64,000 bases of DNA, taken from positions 62,001 to 126,000 of the forward strand of contig JAUIJU010000001.1 of the NCBI GenBank assembly GCA_030431095.1, written 5' to 3'. The notes beneath the pieces were generated by a model, which ran no database searches, was not told where the DNA came from, and worked only from the letters and a program-made list of their open reading frames with translations. The first letter of the stretch is position 1. Every line of letters starts with the position of its first letter. The position numbers were made by a program, and so were the translations under genes. This document shows, piece by piece, positions 8,096-17,429 of this stretch. Origin of the DNA: Gammaproteobacteria bacterium (GTDB taxonomy: Bacteria > Pseudomonadota > Gammaproteobacteria > Xanthomonadales > SZUA-36).

Positions 8096-11000
8096 TCAGC
8101 GCGGGCGAAGGAGACGACCGGCCTTGCGCACGGGCGAAGCGAGAATCGCTGTCTTGCGTTCAATCTTCTTCTGCAATGTCCCCACTCGGCGCTGCAACCC
8201 GGGCAGCAGCCCTTTGGCGGCGTCCGGCCCGGCCTCGGACAACAGTTGCTGGGTGGCCAGTTCCGCGCACAGGATGTCCACCAGGTGACGAAACGCCCCG
8301 GACAGGTAGCGTTCGGGGTCGAGGTCCAGCCATCCGGGGTCCGTTTCTTCACCCTCGCAAACGGTCTTCCAGTTTGAGATCACGCGGTCGAGCACCGCCC
8401 GTTCGTCCGCGTGGAACGACATGGCGCCGAGCCGTGTGGCCAGCTCGGGAGCAGGCAGCGGTTCAGTGGCGCTTCGGTCCGGTGACCCGGACGGCTGGGT
8501 GTGAGGCTCACTGGTTGCGCCGCCACCGGCGAGGTCTCGCGCCAGTGCACGGCGAGACTTGAGCCGCCAATTGAGCGTATTGAGCCGCCCACGCAATCGC
8601 TTGCGAAGAAACTCCGCCTCGAAGAGCGCCTGGCGCAATTGCGGTTCCACGGTCCAGTCAGGGGTCGCCGCCACGATCAGCGGCAGAAAATACCGCAAAA
8701 CGCCATGTCCGACGCCTTCCAGCAGCGCCGAGGGCTGGGGCGGGGCCAGGTCGGGCGGCGTGGGATCTTCCGGCGGCAACTCGCCGGGAAACAGGCTGCC
8801 GTTTTCGCGGCCGAGAAACTCGCGCGCCACCCAGTGGTTTCCGGCGACGTGCTCGCGCAGCAGGTCGAAACGCTGTTGTCCGGACAGCACGTGGCGGGTT
8901 TGGGCCAGGCCGGCTTCCTGGCAGGCCTCGGCGATGGCCCGGATGACCAGCACGCGATCGCGTGGCTGACGCTCGAATTGTTCCAGGTGTCGGATGATCT
9001 CGGTGGCCTGTGGCGCCAGTGAAGCGTTCTGGTGCGCTTCCGCTTCTTCCAGGAGGGTCGGATCGATGCCGCACAGACCCAGAAAATCCTGCGTGAACGG
9101 CGGGGTCTCGCGCGCCTCCTCGAACACGCGAACCACCAGGTTGTCTTCGCCGAACACGTCGGCCCAGCGGATCAACAGCGCCTGGTAGTCCAGCCAATGA
9201 AACTCCGGGTGCAGCGCGAGGAAACGCGATGGCGACATGCGGCTGGTTTCCGGCTCCCAGGGCCAGCGCACGTGCTGGTTGTACCAGCTTTCCATCCAGC
9301 GGTCCTGGCGGCGCAGGTAACAGATGACGCGAACCTCGAAATGGTCCATCAGGGGCGCCAACCGGTCCGGATACGGGATTCGGCTCAGGTCTTCGCCACT
9401 CACGATCACACGCGGCAGGCCGGCTTCTTCTGCGTCCTGGACGAGGCGCTCGACGACTTCCGCGGAGGCCTTGTCCGTCTCCTGTAACGGCGAGGCCAGT
9501 CGTGTGTGGTTTTCGGTGTCGAAGGCGTAATGAAACCCTTGCCGCCGCAGGGCCTCCCGATTGTGGTGCAGCAGCCGCTGGATGGCCGTAGTGCCGGTCC
9601 GGTGCACACCGATGTGCAGGAACAGGGTCCGAGGTTCGCGTCGCCGGACTTCCGGTTCCGGGGCGCCTTCCTGCCGGGAAGAAAAACCCAGTGCTCCTGC
9701 GATCTGGCGCCCCAACCCCCCGTCTTTCACTCCGCCCACACCGGCGCCGGCCGGATCCAGCCGGGTCCAGCGGGCCCGGACGCGCGGCGGACCGTCGCGC
9801 AAGCGGGCCTGGCTGATCTGCTCGAACAGGCGCTGGTCCTGTGCCTCGGTCGCCAGGTGGACGATGTGCGCATCGGGATGCCTCGCCAGGCGGGCCAGGA
9901 AAGGGCCCAGGTCGGCTTCTTCCGGGGGTGCGGTGTCGTTCTCCGAACCGTCGATCAGCCAGGTGAAACCCCAACCGCAGGAGTCCTCCTGCCGCATCAG
10001 CTCGGCGAGGAAGCACGCCCGGTCCTGGTCGCGAATCGGCATGTCGTCGTGGGCATAGACGGATCGCCTGTCGATACCGGGTGCAAAGTCGATCATGTCA
10101 CCGTCGAACAGCCGGCCGTGGCAACGGACATCCGGCAGCGCATTCAGCGCCGTGCAGGCTTGATCGAGCCATTCAGGATTCCGGGCGACGACCAGGAACC
10201 AGGGCCGATGAATACGATCGAGTTCTCCCAGTCCTGGTGAGCCGGGCTGTCCCCAGCAACGCTGGCCCCATGGACCGTGGCGGTGGCGGTGGATGAACTG
10301 GCCGTAGTCGCCGGTGTCACGGCCAACGTCATCGTCGCGTGGCGCCGGCGCCGGGCTGGACAAGCGATGATCCAGGTGTTGCCGCAGCGCGTCGGCACGG
10401 GGCGACAGCTTGCGTGCGAAAAAAAATGGCTGGCGGTCGAGGTAGTCCTCGTGACCGTCGTGAAACACCAGGGGAACGCCGTAATCGGTAAAGAGGTAGT
10501 GGGTCAGGTGGCGGCCGTCGGCGGTGCCGGGCGCGGCCAAAGAGGCGACCGCGGTCTGGAAGAACAGTTCGTCCGGCACCCAGGTGGTACGAAAAAAGCG
10601 CTCGATCTCCGGGCGTTCGGCCAGCGCCATCACCTCCCGACAGGTGCGCCAGGTCAGAACCCACCATTGCGAACCCATGTGCGGCTGGAGGTGCTCCGGG
10701 AAGCGACGTTTCAGACCCAGCCAGCGTTGCAGGTTCAGTGCCAGGTTGAACCAGCGCGGATGCCGGCGCCAGTTGATCCGGTGATGGTAGAGATAGCGCT
10801 CTTCCTGCGGACCCTGGCGGACCCAGCGATTCACCCGCGCGTCCTGGTGTTCAATGAAATCCACGCCCCGGTTTCGGCCCAGGAAATCCCGCAACTGACC
10901 CAGGGGACGGATGGGGTAGTCGGCGCCGGACAGGAGGTAGACGTAGTCCGGTTCGACGCCGCTGTCGCGCAGGCATTGGAGACCGTTGAGCGTGGCGCGC

Positions 11001-11245
11001 ACCATGCTCCATTCGCCCCAGACGACGGTTTCGCGTCGCGCCCAGCGCACCTGCCCGGCCGATTCACCCAGCGCGTCGTCGAAGCAACGTCGAAAGTCTT
11101 CAGGCGCCTTGGCGTCGAGGTGCATGACCACGGAGTCGTCTTCGTCGAGCAGGCGCCGGACCAGGCGCGCGCACAGCGCCGGGTGTTCGTGGGCCAGCAC
11201 CAGGAAGGCGATCCGAAGCGGTCGGGCGGTATCGCTCAAAACCAC
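8096..11245 (-). CDS. Fusion of GT14 (core-2/I-branching type) glycosyltransferase and sulfotransferase-like domains
   Basis: 1049 aa. Residues about 10-270 match the core-2 beta-1,6-GlcNAc-transferase/xylosyltransferase family (GT14): RIAFLVLAHEHP, VMHLDAK, DYVYLLSGADYPIR, GSQWWVLTW and PDELFFQT. Residues about 345-500 form a middle region (PWFLVVARNPEWL, LFDGDMIDF) that often trails bacterial GT14 proteins. Residues about 540-760 look like a sulfotransferase: LFLHIGVHRTGTTAIQ is a 5'-phosphosulfate-binding loop analogue and VICYLRRQDRWMESW the 3'-phosphate-binding region. The last 220 residues are charged and helical without a family I know. The start is GTG 11245 or TTG 11239, both overlapping the end of the upstream gene. 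Likely cytosolic, adding a branch sugar and possibly sulfate; activity is inferred. Confidence 0.8.
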   Translation of the reverse strand: MVLSDTARPLRIAFLVLAHEHPALCARLVRRLLDEDDSVVMHLDAKAPEDFRRCFDDALGESAGQVRWARRETVVWGEWSMVRATLNGLQCLRDSGVEPDYVYLLSGADYPIRPLGQLRDFLGRNRGVDFIEHQDARVNRWVRQGPQEERYLYHHRINWRRHPRWFNLALNLQRWLGLKRRFPEHLQPHMGSQWWVLTWRTCREVMALAERPEIERFFRTTWVPDELFFQTAVASLAAPGTADGRHLTHYLFTDYGVPLVFHDGHEDYLDRQPFFFARKLSPRADALRQHLDHRLSSPAPAPRDDDVGRDTGDYGQFIHRHRHGPWGQRCWGQPGSPGLGELDRIHRPWFLVVARNPEWLDQACTALNALPDVRCHGRLFDGDMIDFAPGIDRRSVYAHDDMPIRDQDRACFLAELMRQEDSCGWGFTWLIDGSENDTAPPEEADLGPFLARLARHPDAHIVHLATEAQDQRLFEQISQARLRDGPPRVRARWTRLDPAGAGVGGVKDGGLGRQIAGALGFSSRQEGAPEPEVRRREPRTLFLHIGVHRTGTTAIQRLLHHNREALRRQGFHYAFDTENHTRLASPLQETDKASAEVVERLVQDAEEAGLPRVIVSGEDLSRIPYPDRLAPLMDHFEVRVICYLRRQDRWMESWYNQHVRWPWEPETSRMSPSRFLALHPEFHWLDYQALLIRWADVFGEDNLVVRVFEEARETPPFTQDFLGLCGIDPTLLEEAEAHQNASLAPQATEIIRHLEQFERQPRDRVLVIRAIAEACQEAGLAQTRHVLSGQQRFDLLREHVAGNHWVAREFLGRENGSLFPGELPPEDPTPPDLAPPQPSALLEGVGHGVLRYFLPLIVAATPDWTVEPQLRQALFEAEFLRKRLRGRLNTLNWRLKSRRALARDLAGGGATSEPHTQPSGSPDRSATEPLPAPELATRLGAMSFHADERAVLDRVISNWKTVCEGEETDPGWLDLDPERYLSGAFRHLVDILCAELATQQLLSEAGPDAAKGLLPGLQRRVGTLQKKIERKTAILASPVRKAGRLLRPR

Positions 11246-12312
11246 TGCCCCATGTTCATCAGCCCCATGGGCACCAGCTGACGCCAGTCGCGGTAGCGTA
11301 CGGAGCCCTCGAACATCAATGACGGCGCCTGTTCACCCAGCTGTTCGTCGTAGCGTTGGTACTCGAAGGAGTTATCCCAGTGTTCGCCACGGCTCAGTTC
11401 TTCCGCGACTTTGTCGCGCAGCAGGTCGAAGTACTTGAAGTGCATCACGCAGCCGGTGGGGCTGTTGTGCACTTCGTCGTGGGGTGCGTTCAGAAAGCCC
11501 GGAACCAGCTGGTGCATGGACAGGAAATAGCTGTAACTCCAGCGCCACTTCACGAAGGGTGTCTTGTTCAGCGCCGGTGCGGTGTCCGGAATGTCTCGAA
11601 AGAACACGCGCCGACGCACGCCGCCACGGGTGTAGACGTCCTGCAACCAGCCACGCCGTTGGCTGTAACCCGTGCCGTCGAACCACGGCGCGACCTCGAA
11701 AGGGTCGTCACCGGGCCGGTATACGGCCTGGTCGAGCGGGCCTTCCGGGTACATGTCCAGCATCAGGCAACTGAAGCTGCGTCGATACTCGCTTTCCAGG
11801 AAGACCGCCAGGTCGTGCAGGGAGCGCCGGTCGCAGTGCGGGTACACCAGGAATTCGTCCGGATCGCAGGTCACGCACCAGTGCCCGCAGCCATGCCGAC
11901 GCAATAGGGCGTTGAGCCAGTGCATGCCGAAGTTGGCGTCACGGTAACTGGCCTCCGTGGCCCAGACGGACACGTCGCCCTGTCCGCCCACGACGTCCAT
12001 GAAACCGTCCTTGGAGCCGTTGTCCACGAACAGAAAGTGCGCCACGCCGAGGTCCCGGTAGTAGTCCAGGAACCAGGGAATGCGCGGGGCTTCATTGCGC
12101 AGGGTGCAGAACAGCAGGATGTCGCCTCGAGCGATGGCCGAAGTGTTGTCCTGCACCGGATCGAGCGCGCGGCCATGCCACTGCGCCTGGGCCAGGCGCT
12201 GCAGCATGTGGGTCGGGTCTCTGAGGGCGGCTTTGGCCCCGGCAAGTAACTGCCCGGGCAGCGGTCGAAGGCGGGAGGTCATGGTGGTCGGCTGAGTTCG
12301 CGGCGCCGCCAT
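11236..12312 (-). CDS. Glycosyltransferase family 2-like protein
   Basis: 358 aa. ILLFCTLRNEAPRIPWFLDYYRDLGV, FLFVDNGSKDG and CVTCDPDEFLVYP (about residues 145-157) define the Glyco_tranf_2_4 type GT-A domain. MHFKYFDLL near the C-terminus is also typical of that group. These proteins are usually found in polysaccharide loci, but donor and acceptor are unknown. The gene starts 20 nt after the sulfotransferase-like gene and overlaps the 1049-aa gene by 10 nt, so the three are probably one operon. ATG 12312 follows a GGGGTAGA stretch; ATG 12282 is an alternative. Confidence 0.83.
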   Translation of the reverse strand: MAAPRTQPTTMTSRLRPLPGQLLAGAKAALRDPTHMLQRLAQAQWHGRALDPVQDNTSAIARGDILLFCTLRNEAPRIPWFLDYYRDLGVAHFLFVDNGSKDGFMDVVGGQGDVSVWATEASYRDANFGMHWLNALLRRHGCGHWCVTCDPDEFLVYPHCDRRSLHDLAVFLESEYRRSFSCLMLDMYPEGPLDQAVYRPGDDPFEVAPWFDGTGYSQRRGWLQDVYTRGGVRRRVFFRDIPDTAPALNKTPFVKWRWSYSYFLSMHQLVPGFLNAPHDEVHNSPTGCVMHFKYFDLLRDKVAEELSRGEHWDNSFEYQRYDEQLGEQAPSLMFEGSVRYRDWRQLVPMGLMNMGQWF

Positions 12313-12332
12313 TCTACCCCATGCATCGACCT

Positions 12333-13256
12333 TCAGGACGGGGTTCGAACGGCGGTTTCGGGCTCGATCCAGTGCAGGGCGGGAAGCGTTTCCCGGATGG
12401 CGGCCAGGTCCGCCAGGTAGCGGTCCTGCAGGGCTTGCGCCTGGTGCGGGCGCCAGGGTTGGTACGGAGGATGGTCGGGCCCTATGGGGAAGCGCGCCAT
12501 TTGTTCCAGCGCCTGCTGTTCATTGTCTTCACGCTTGGCGGCCACCGGTAGGCGGGACAGCGCTTCCAGGGCGGCAGCGCTTAGCGAGGGACGCGTAACC
12601 ACCTCGACCGTGCCGGCGGGTGGTGTGACCAGCCCGGCGCGTCCAACCAGGGCGTCAAGCACCGCCTGCCGCACAGCGGAGAAATCTTCGTAGCGCCAAA
12701 GCGTGATGCGCGCCTCGGGCAAACGTTCGTGAACACGTCGCACCAGTTCGAGCCAGGAGTGCTGTTCGAACAGCATGTCATCGTGATGGTCCCGGAACGG
12801 GTGGTAGCCGTGGTTGCGCACCCACTCAAGGTAACTGGAGCGGAAGTAGTCGTCGTAGGAACGGACCGAAAAGAACAACTGCATGCGCCGTGGCCGGTAG
12901 ATGTCGAGCAGACTGCCGAGGTGGCGGTCCAGCTCGGGATACAGTAACCGGCTGCGGGCGTTCTCCGCCGGGCGCCCCCCCAGGTTCTCATCGCTGATCA
13001 ACCACAGTGCGCAGCGCGGCGCCGCCCCGGCCAGTTCACGTCGGCGCCGAGCCCGTCGCTGCGGGTCCTGCAATTTCGAGTAACCCCGCAAGCGCCGCAG
13101 CCAACCCTGGCGTGAGTCGGGCGGCAGGGTGCAGGCCACGCCCGCCCCGGAAAGCGTGGAGGCCGAAGACGCCAGGGTGGCCTGCAGGTGCGTGGTGGCC
13201 GTTTTGTGTGCGCCCGCGTGCACGTGGAGGGTGCGGGGCAGGCGCCGAAACCACAT
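12333..13256 (-). CDS. Sulfotransferase-like (P-loop) protein
   Basis: 307 aa. LHVHAGAHKTATTHLQATL at the N-terminus (about residues 9-27) resembles the 5'-phosphosulfate-binding loop GxxxTGTT of sulfotransferases, with KTATT in place of RTGTT. QLFFSVRSYDDYFRSSYLEWVR (about 125-146) is the counterpart of the 3'-phosphate-binding strand. TLWRYEDFSAVRQAVLDALV follows, a layout common in bacterial sulfotransferase-like proteins of glycan loci. It would need PAPS. Several loop residues differ from classical enzymes, so function as a sulfotransferase is likely rather than sure. It starts 3 nt after rfbC and belongs to the rfbBAC operon. Confidence 0.7.
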   Translation of the reverse strand: MWFRRLPRTLHVHAGAHKTATTHLQATLASSASTLSGAGVACTLPPDSRQGWLRRLRGYSKLQDPQRRARRRRELAGAAPRCALWLISDENLGGRPAENARSRLLYPELDRHLGSLLDIYRPRRMQLFFSVRSYDDYFRSSYLEWVRNHGYHPFRDHHDDMLFEQHSWLELVRRVHERLPEARITLWRYEDFSAVRQAVLDALVGRAGLVTPPAGTVEVVTRPSLSAAALEALSRLPVAAKREDNEQQALEQMARFPIGPDHPPYQPWRPHQAQALQDRYLADLAAIRETLPALHWIEPETAVRTPS

Positions 13257-13259
13257 GCG

Positions 13260-13793
13260 TCAGGACCGGTCGGCGAGGCGGGGCAAGCGGCGGTCTTTTT
13301 CGCTGACCAGCGGGTCGTCGAGTGGCCAGTCGATCGCCAGGTCCGGGTCGTCCCAGCGAATCCCGCTTTCCCCGTCCGGGTCGTAGGTGTTGGTGCACTT
13401 GTACTCGACGTCCGCGATCTCGGACAGCACCTGGAAACCATGCGCGAATCCGCGCGGTACGAACAGCTGGCGATGATTGTCTTCGCTGAGGCGCGCGCCG
13501 ACCCAGTGGCCGAAGGTGTCCGAACCGGGCCGCACGTCGACCGCCACGTCGAAGATTTCGCCGCGCACGCAGCGAAGTAACTTTCCCTGCGGCTTGCGCA
13601 GCTGAAAGTGAAGACCGCGCAGCACGCCGCGCGAAGAGCGGCTGTGGTTGTCCTGGACGAAGTGCTCGCCGGGAGCGAGCAGGGGGGCGTAGGCGTCCTC
13701 GCGCCAGGTTTCCAGGAAGAAACCGCGGGCGTCGCCGTGCACGCGGGGCGTGACCAGCACGACGCCGGGCAGGTCGGTGTCTTCGAAATTCAC
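13260..13793 (-). CDS. rfbC: dTDP-4-dehydrorhamnose 3,5-epimerase
   Basis: 177 aa, the usual length for RmlC. The cupin core shows [29 protein letters not shown] with the catalytic His at residue 62, [12 protein letters not shown], and the Tyr-containing segment VEYKCTNTY near residue 131. It converts dTDP-4-keto-6-deoxy-glucose to the L-lyxo 4-keto intermediate. The start is GTG at 13793, overlapping the rfbA stop (GTGA). It is third in rfbB-rfbA-rfbC; the reductase gene rfbD is not present here. Confidence 0.95.
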   Translation of the reverse strand: MNFEDTDLPGVVLVTPRVHGDARGFFLETWREDAYAPLLAPGEHFVQDNHSRSSRGVLRGLHFQLRKPQGKLLRCVRGEIFDVAVDVRPGSDTFGHWVGARLSEDNHRQLFVPRGFAHGFQVLSEIADVEYKCTNTYDPDGESGIRWDDPDLAIDWPLDDPLVSEKDRRLPRLADRS

Positions 13794-14674
13794 GCCGGGT
13801 CGCCCACCAGGGTCGCCAGGTAGTCGCCGTAGCCGCTTTTGCGCAACGGCTCCGCCAGGCGCAAAAGCTGTTCACGATCGATCCAGCCCTTGTGATAGGC
13901 GACTTCTTCGGGGCTGGCCACCTTCAGCCCCTGGCGCCGTTCCAGGGTCTGGATGAAATGCGCCGCCTCGAGCATGGCGTCGAATGTGCCGGTGTCCAGC
14001 CAGGCCATGCCGCGGCCCATGCGCTGTACCGTCAGGTCGCCGCGTTCGAGGTAGTGCCGGTTGACATCCGTGATCTCCAGTTCGCCGCGCGCCGAGGGGC
14101 GGATGCCGCGGGCCACCTCCACCACGTCGCGGTCGTAGAAGTACAGGCCGGTCACGGCATGGTGGCCCCGCGGCCTGGATGGCTTCTCCTCGATGGACAC
14201 GGCGCGATCCTGGTCGTCGAATGCCACCACGCCGAAGTCCTGCGGATTGCTGACCTGGTAGGCGAACACGCTGGCGCCGCTTTCCTGTGCAGCGGCCTCT
14301 TCGAGCTGGCGCTCCAGGCCATGGCCGAAGAACAGGTTGTCGCCGAGTATGAGGGCACAGGGGTCATCTCCGATAAAGGACTCGCCGATCAGGAACGCCT
14401 GGGCCAGGCCATCGGGAGATGGCTGGACGGCATACTGCAGGTCGATGCCCCACTGGCTGCCGTCGCCCAGCATCTGTTCGAAGCGGCTGGTGTCGTCCGG
14501 GGTGGAAATGACCAGGATCTCGCGCAGACCGGCCAGCATCAGGGTGGTCAGCGGATAGTAAATCATGGGCTTGTCGTACACCGGCAGCAACTGCTTACAC
14601 ACCGCCAGGGTGACCGGGTGCAGGCGGGTGCCGGAACCGCCTGCCAGGATGATGCCCTTGCGTGTGCCGCTCAC
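13790..14674 (-). CDS. rfbA: Glucose-1-phosphate thymidylyltransferase
   Basis: 294 aa from GTG 14674, which overlaps the rfbB stop as GTGA and places [15 protein letters not shown] at the expected N-terminus. An upstream in-frame start would add 18 residues read through the end of rfb[32 protein letters not shown] and [20 protein letters not shown] are signature RmlA segments. It makes dTDP-glucose from Glc-1-P and dTTP, the first committed step for dTDP-deoxysugars. Confidence 0.95.
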   Translation of the reverse strand: MSGTRKGIILAGGSGTRLHPVTLAVCKQLLPVYDKPMIYYPLTTLMLAGLREILVISTPDDTSRFEQMLGDGSQWGIDLQYAVQPSPDGLAQAFLIGESFIGDDPCALILGDNLFFGHGLERQLEEAAAQESGASVFAYQVSNPQDFGVVAFDDQDRAVSIEEKPSRPRGHHAVTGLYFYDRDVVEVARGIRPSARGELEITDVNRHYLERGDLTVQRMGRGMAWLDTGTFDAMLEAAHFIQTLERRQGLKVASPEEVAYHKGWIDREQLLRLAEPLRKSGYGDYLATLVGDPA

Positions 14675-15726
14675 GAGGCGGCCCCCAGGCGTTCCAGTCG
14701 GTAGCGGCCATCCAGCACGCGTTGCCACCAGTCCCGGTTGTCCAGGTACCAGGCGACGGTCTTGCGCAGGCCGGAAGGAAAATCCTCGCGGGGTTTCCAG
14801 CCCAGTTCCCGGTGGATCTTGCCGGCGTCGATGGCGTAACGGACATCGTGGCCCGGCCGGTCTTCGACGAACGTGACCAGGTCGCGATACCGCTTGACAC
14901 CGGCCGGCCTGTCGCCCTGCCGTTCTTCCAGCAGGTCACAGATGCCGTGTACCACGTCCAGGTTGCGCGCCTCGTTCCAGCCACCGATGTTGTAGGTCTG
15001 TCCCGGTTCACCTGCCTTCAACACGCGCAGCAGGGCGCGCGCGTGGTCCTCGACGTACAGCCAGTCACGCACCTGTTGCCCGTCACCGTATACCGGCAGG
15101 GGTTTGCCGCGCAGGGCGTTCAGGATCATGTGCGGGACCAGCTTTTCCGGAAACTGGCAGGGGCCGTAGTTATTGGAGCAGTTGGTGACCAGAACCGGCA
15201 GTCCAAACGTTCGTCCCCAGGCCCGGACCAGGTGGTCGGAGCCGGCCTTGGTGGCGGCGTAGGGTGAACTTGGCGCATAGGCCGTGTCCTCGCGAAACAG
15301 GGCTTCACCGTCGGCCAGATCGCCGTACACCTCGTCGGTGGACACGTGCACGAAACGAAAATCCGCCGGTGCTCCGGCGTTGCACCAGGCGCGCGCAGCC
15401 TCCAGCAACTGGTAGGTGCCGACCAGGTTGGTCTGCACGAAGTCGTCGGGTCCGTCGATGGAGCGGTCCACGTGGCTTTCCGCCGCCAGGTGAATGACGG
15501 CATCGGGACGGCATTCCGCGAACAGGCGGTGCATGGTGTCGCCGTCGCGGATATCCGCCTGCTCGAACCGGTAGCGCCCCGACTGCTCCACGCCGGCGAG
15601 CGAATCGGGGTTGCCGGCATAGGTCAGCAGGTCGACGTTGACCACCTGGTGCTCGGTGTCGGCAACCAGGTGACGAACGAGGGCCGAGCCGATGAATCCG
15701 GCGCCGCCCGTGACTAGAATTTTCAC
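14671..15726 (-). CDS. rfbB: dTDP-glucose 4,6-dehydratase
   Basis: 351 aa, extended SDR. The NAD-binding GGAGFIGS is at residues 7-14, the catalytic STDEVYGD has Asp131-Glu132, and the YAATK pair is Tyr156/Lys160. [16 protein letters not shown] and NCSNNYGP are typical RmlB segments. It converts dTDP-glucose to dTDP-4-keto-6-deoxyglucose. GTG at 15726 has AGAGGTGA about eight bases upstream. It is the first gene of a likely rfbBAC-sulfotransferase-GT-fusion operon of six genes with overlaps or gaps of at most 20 nt. Confidence 0.95.
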   Translation of the reverse strand: MKILVTGGAGFIGSALVRHLVADTEHQVVNVDLLTYAGNPDSLAGVEQSGRYRFEQADIRDGDTMHRLFAECRPDAVIHLAAESHVDRSIDGPDDFVQTNLVGTYQLLEAARAWCNAGAPADFRFVHVSTDEVYGDLADGEALFREDTAYAPSSPYAATKAGSDHLVRAWGRTFGLPVLVTNCSNNYGPCQFPEKLVPHMILNALRGKPLPVYGDGQQVRDWLYVEDHARALLRVLKAGEPGQTYNIGGWNEARNLDVVHGICDLLEERQGDRPAGVKRYRDLVTFVEDRPGHDVRYAIDAGKIHRELGWKPREDFPSGLRKTVAWYLDNRDWWQRVLDGRYRLERLGAAS

Positions 15727-15779
15727 TGTACTTCACCTCTCTTGCCGCGGGCCGTTCCGACCCCCGGTTCAGGGGCGAC

Positions 15780-15785
15780 ATTATA
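15780..15785 (-). promoter_or_regulatory. Candidate -10 box upstream of rfbB
   Basis: A perfect TATAAT on the minus strand lies 54 nt upstream of the rfbB GTG and overlaps the stop codon of the preceding membrane-protein gene. No good -35 box is present at 16-18 bases, so strength is uncertain. Confidence 0.4.
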
Positions 15786-17289
15786 GTGAATCGTCCTGTC
15801 GCGCGGTGCGGGGTTTCCGCCAGCGCGCACCGGCGGCGCGCGCTGCGCGAACCTGGCGAGGCTGGCAGTCCACGATGTTGCGTGGCAGGGGGATTTTGCG
15901 AATGCCGCGCACGCAACGAACTTCCCGTTGTATGCGTGCCGCACTTGCCACATAGGGCACGCGGGCATGATGCACCGTGCGGACCGGGCGGCGATAGGCG
16001 AACAGCATCTCCAGGGCCAGTCGATTGCTCCCGGTCAGCAAAATCTCGCCCGTTCGGAAACGATGCCCCATATCGCGCACCTGGGCGTCCGCACGCCACA
16101 TGAAGGCGCTCATACGGTAGTTCACCAGGGTGTCCCATTCCGCTTTCCTGGATGCGGCGACGGCCAGCAAGGCGACCATCAGCGTCACTGCCGCCAATTC
16201 CAGCACCAGGCGTGTTCGCGGTCGCAGGCGGGACTCGAGCCCTGCCACGAGGTATACGGAGGCGACAACCGCCCAGGGGATGAATGCCGCGAGGTACATT
16301 GGGTAGAGCGGCATCATCGGGCGAATCGGGTCGATGCCGACCACGGCGAAGGTCACGCCGCACGCATAAGCGCCGCCGGTGAGCAGGCACAACCACAGGA
16401 ATGGTGGGGCTTCCAGACGGGCGCGCCGGTCCAGGCCCAGCCACACCAGGCAACCGACATATCCCGCAGACATGAACAGGCTGAACCACGGCAATCGCCC
16501 CCAGCGCGTGAACAGTTCGTGGAAAGCCACCGCCGGAAATCGGTGTTGTACGGCGCGCCAGTGCCCCCCGTCAGCCAGCGCGCCGAGCCGGCCGCCGCTC
16601 ACCTCGTCGGCGATCTGGCGAAACACCCAGGTTTCACCGGCCATCAGCGTCGCGAGGCCCGCCGCCATGGCCAGCGCGTGCAGCGGCTGGCGGCGAAACA
16701 CGAGCAACCAGGCGATGCCGCCCGCGCTGAAGGCCAGGTAGGTGCTGTGCGCTCCGTAAGCGCAAAAAAACAGCCCGGTGGCGCCCGCCACGCGCAGCCA
16801 GCCGAGGCGTCCCGGCTGCGCCAGGAGGGACACGGCCAGCGCGGCGTAGAACACCCCGAAGGGTGGATTGAGCAATTGCCCGGTATGTTTCAGCGCCATC
16901 GGCTCGAGGAACAGCAGGGCCAGCAGCAGGACTTGCTGGGAGCGGCTGAGGACCGGCCCGAGTCCGCGCCAGAAGGCTGTGCAATAGCCCGCGAACGCCA
17001 GCAGTGGCAACAGGTAGAGGCCTTCGTAGCGAAACCTCGTGAGCCAGGTCACCAGGGCCTGGGGCAGCACCTCGGACCAGCGCATCGTGTGGTGATTGTG
17101 CAGCAGCGCCACCCAGCCGTTTCCGCGTACGACATCCGCTGCGGCCAGGTACTTGAACGCGGCGTCCACGTGTTCGATAGGAAAGGTGACCAGGCTGCGC
17201 GCGAAGAACAACAGCACCAGCAATCCCAGCACCGCGATCGGTCCGGGTAGCGCGCCTGGGGGTTGACGGGCGATCACGTCAACGTGCAC
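15781..17289 (-). CDS. Polytopic membrane protein, possible GT-C glycosyltransferase
   Basis: 502 aa. About ten hydrophobic segments are visible, starting with GPIAVLGLLVLLFFARSLV. The first large loop contains FPIEHVDAAFKYLAA, an acidic motif in the place expected for the catalytic Asp of GT-C enzymes. The last roughly 100 residues are basic and soluble. No named family is recognised; polymerase or GT-C transferase for the glycan made here are the main options. GTG 17289 is given; GTG 17277 is equally possible. It diverges from galE and precedes rfbB by 54 nt. Confidence 0.65.
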   Translation of the reverse strand: MHVDVIARQPPGALPGPIAVLGLLVLLFFARSLVTFPIEHVDAAFKYLAAADVVRGNGWVALLHNHHTMRWSEVLPQALVTWLTRFRYEGLYLLPLLAFAGYCTAFWRGLGPVLSRSQQVLLLALLFLEPMALKHTGQLLNPPFGVFYAALAVSLLAQPGRLGWLRVAGATGLFFCAYGAHSTYLAFSAGGIAWLLVFRRQPLHALAMAAGLATLMAGETWVFRQIADEVSGGRLGALADGGHWRAVQHRFPAVAFHELFTRWGRLPWFSLFMSAGYVGCLVWLGLDRRARLEAPPFLWLCLLTGGAYACGVTFAVVGIDPIRPMMPLYPMYLAAFIPWAVVASVYLVAGLESRLRPRTRLVLELAAVTLMVALLAVAASRKAEWDTLVNYRMSAFMWRADAQVRDMGHRFRTGEILLTGSNRLALEMLFAYRRPVRTVHHARVPYVASAARIQREVRCVRGIRKIPLPRNIVDCQPRQVRAARAAGARWRKPRTARQDDSL

Positions 17290-17429
17290 CCGCCGAGGCG
17301 GTGATTGACTTGCGGCATGCGGGAACTGGCGATCATGGGGTGACAGGCCTGCGTGTGGGTACTGTGCTGGACGGCTTGCCGGTCACCTGATAGCGTGCGC
17401 TCGCTGGGCCGTCCACGTAGGGGGTTAGT

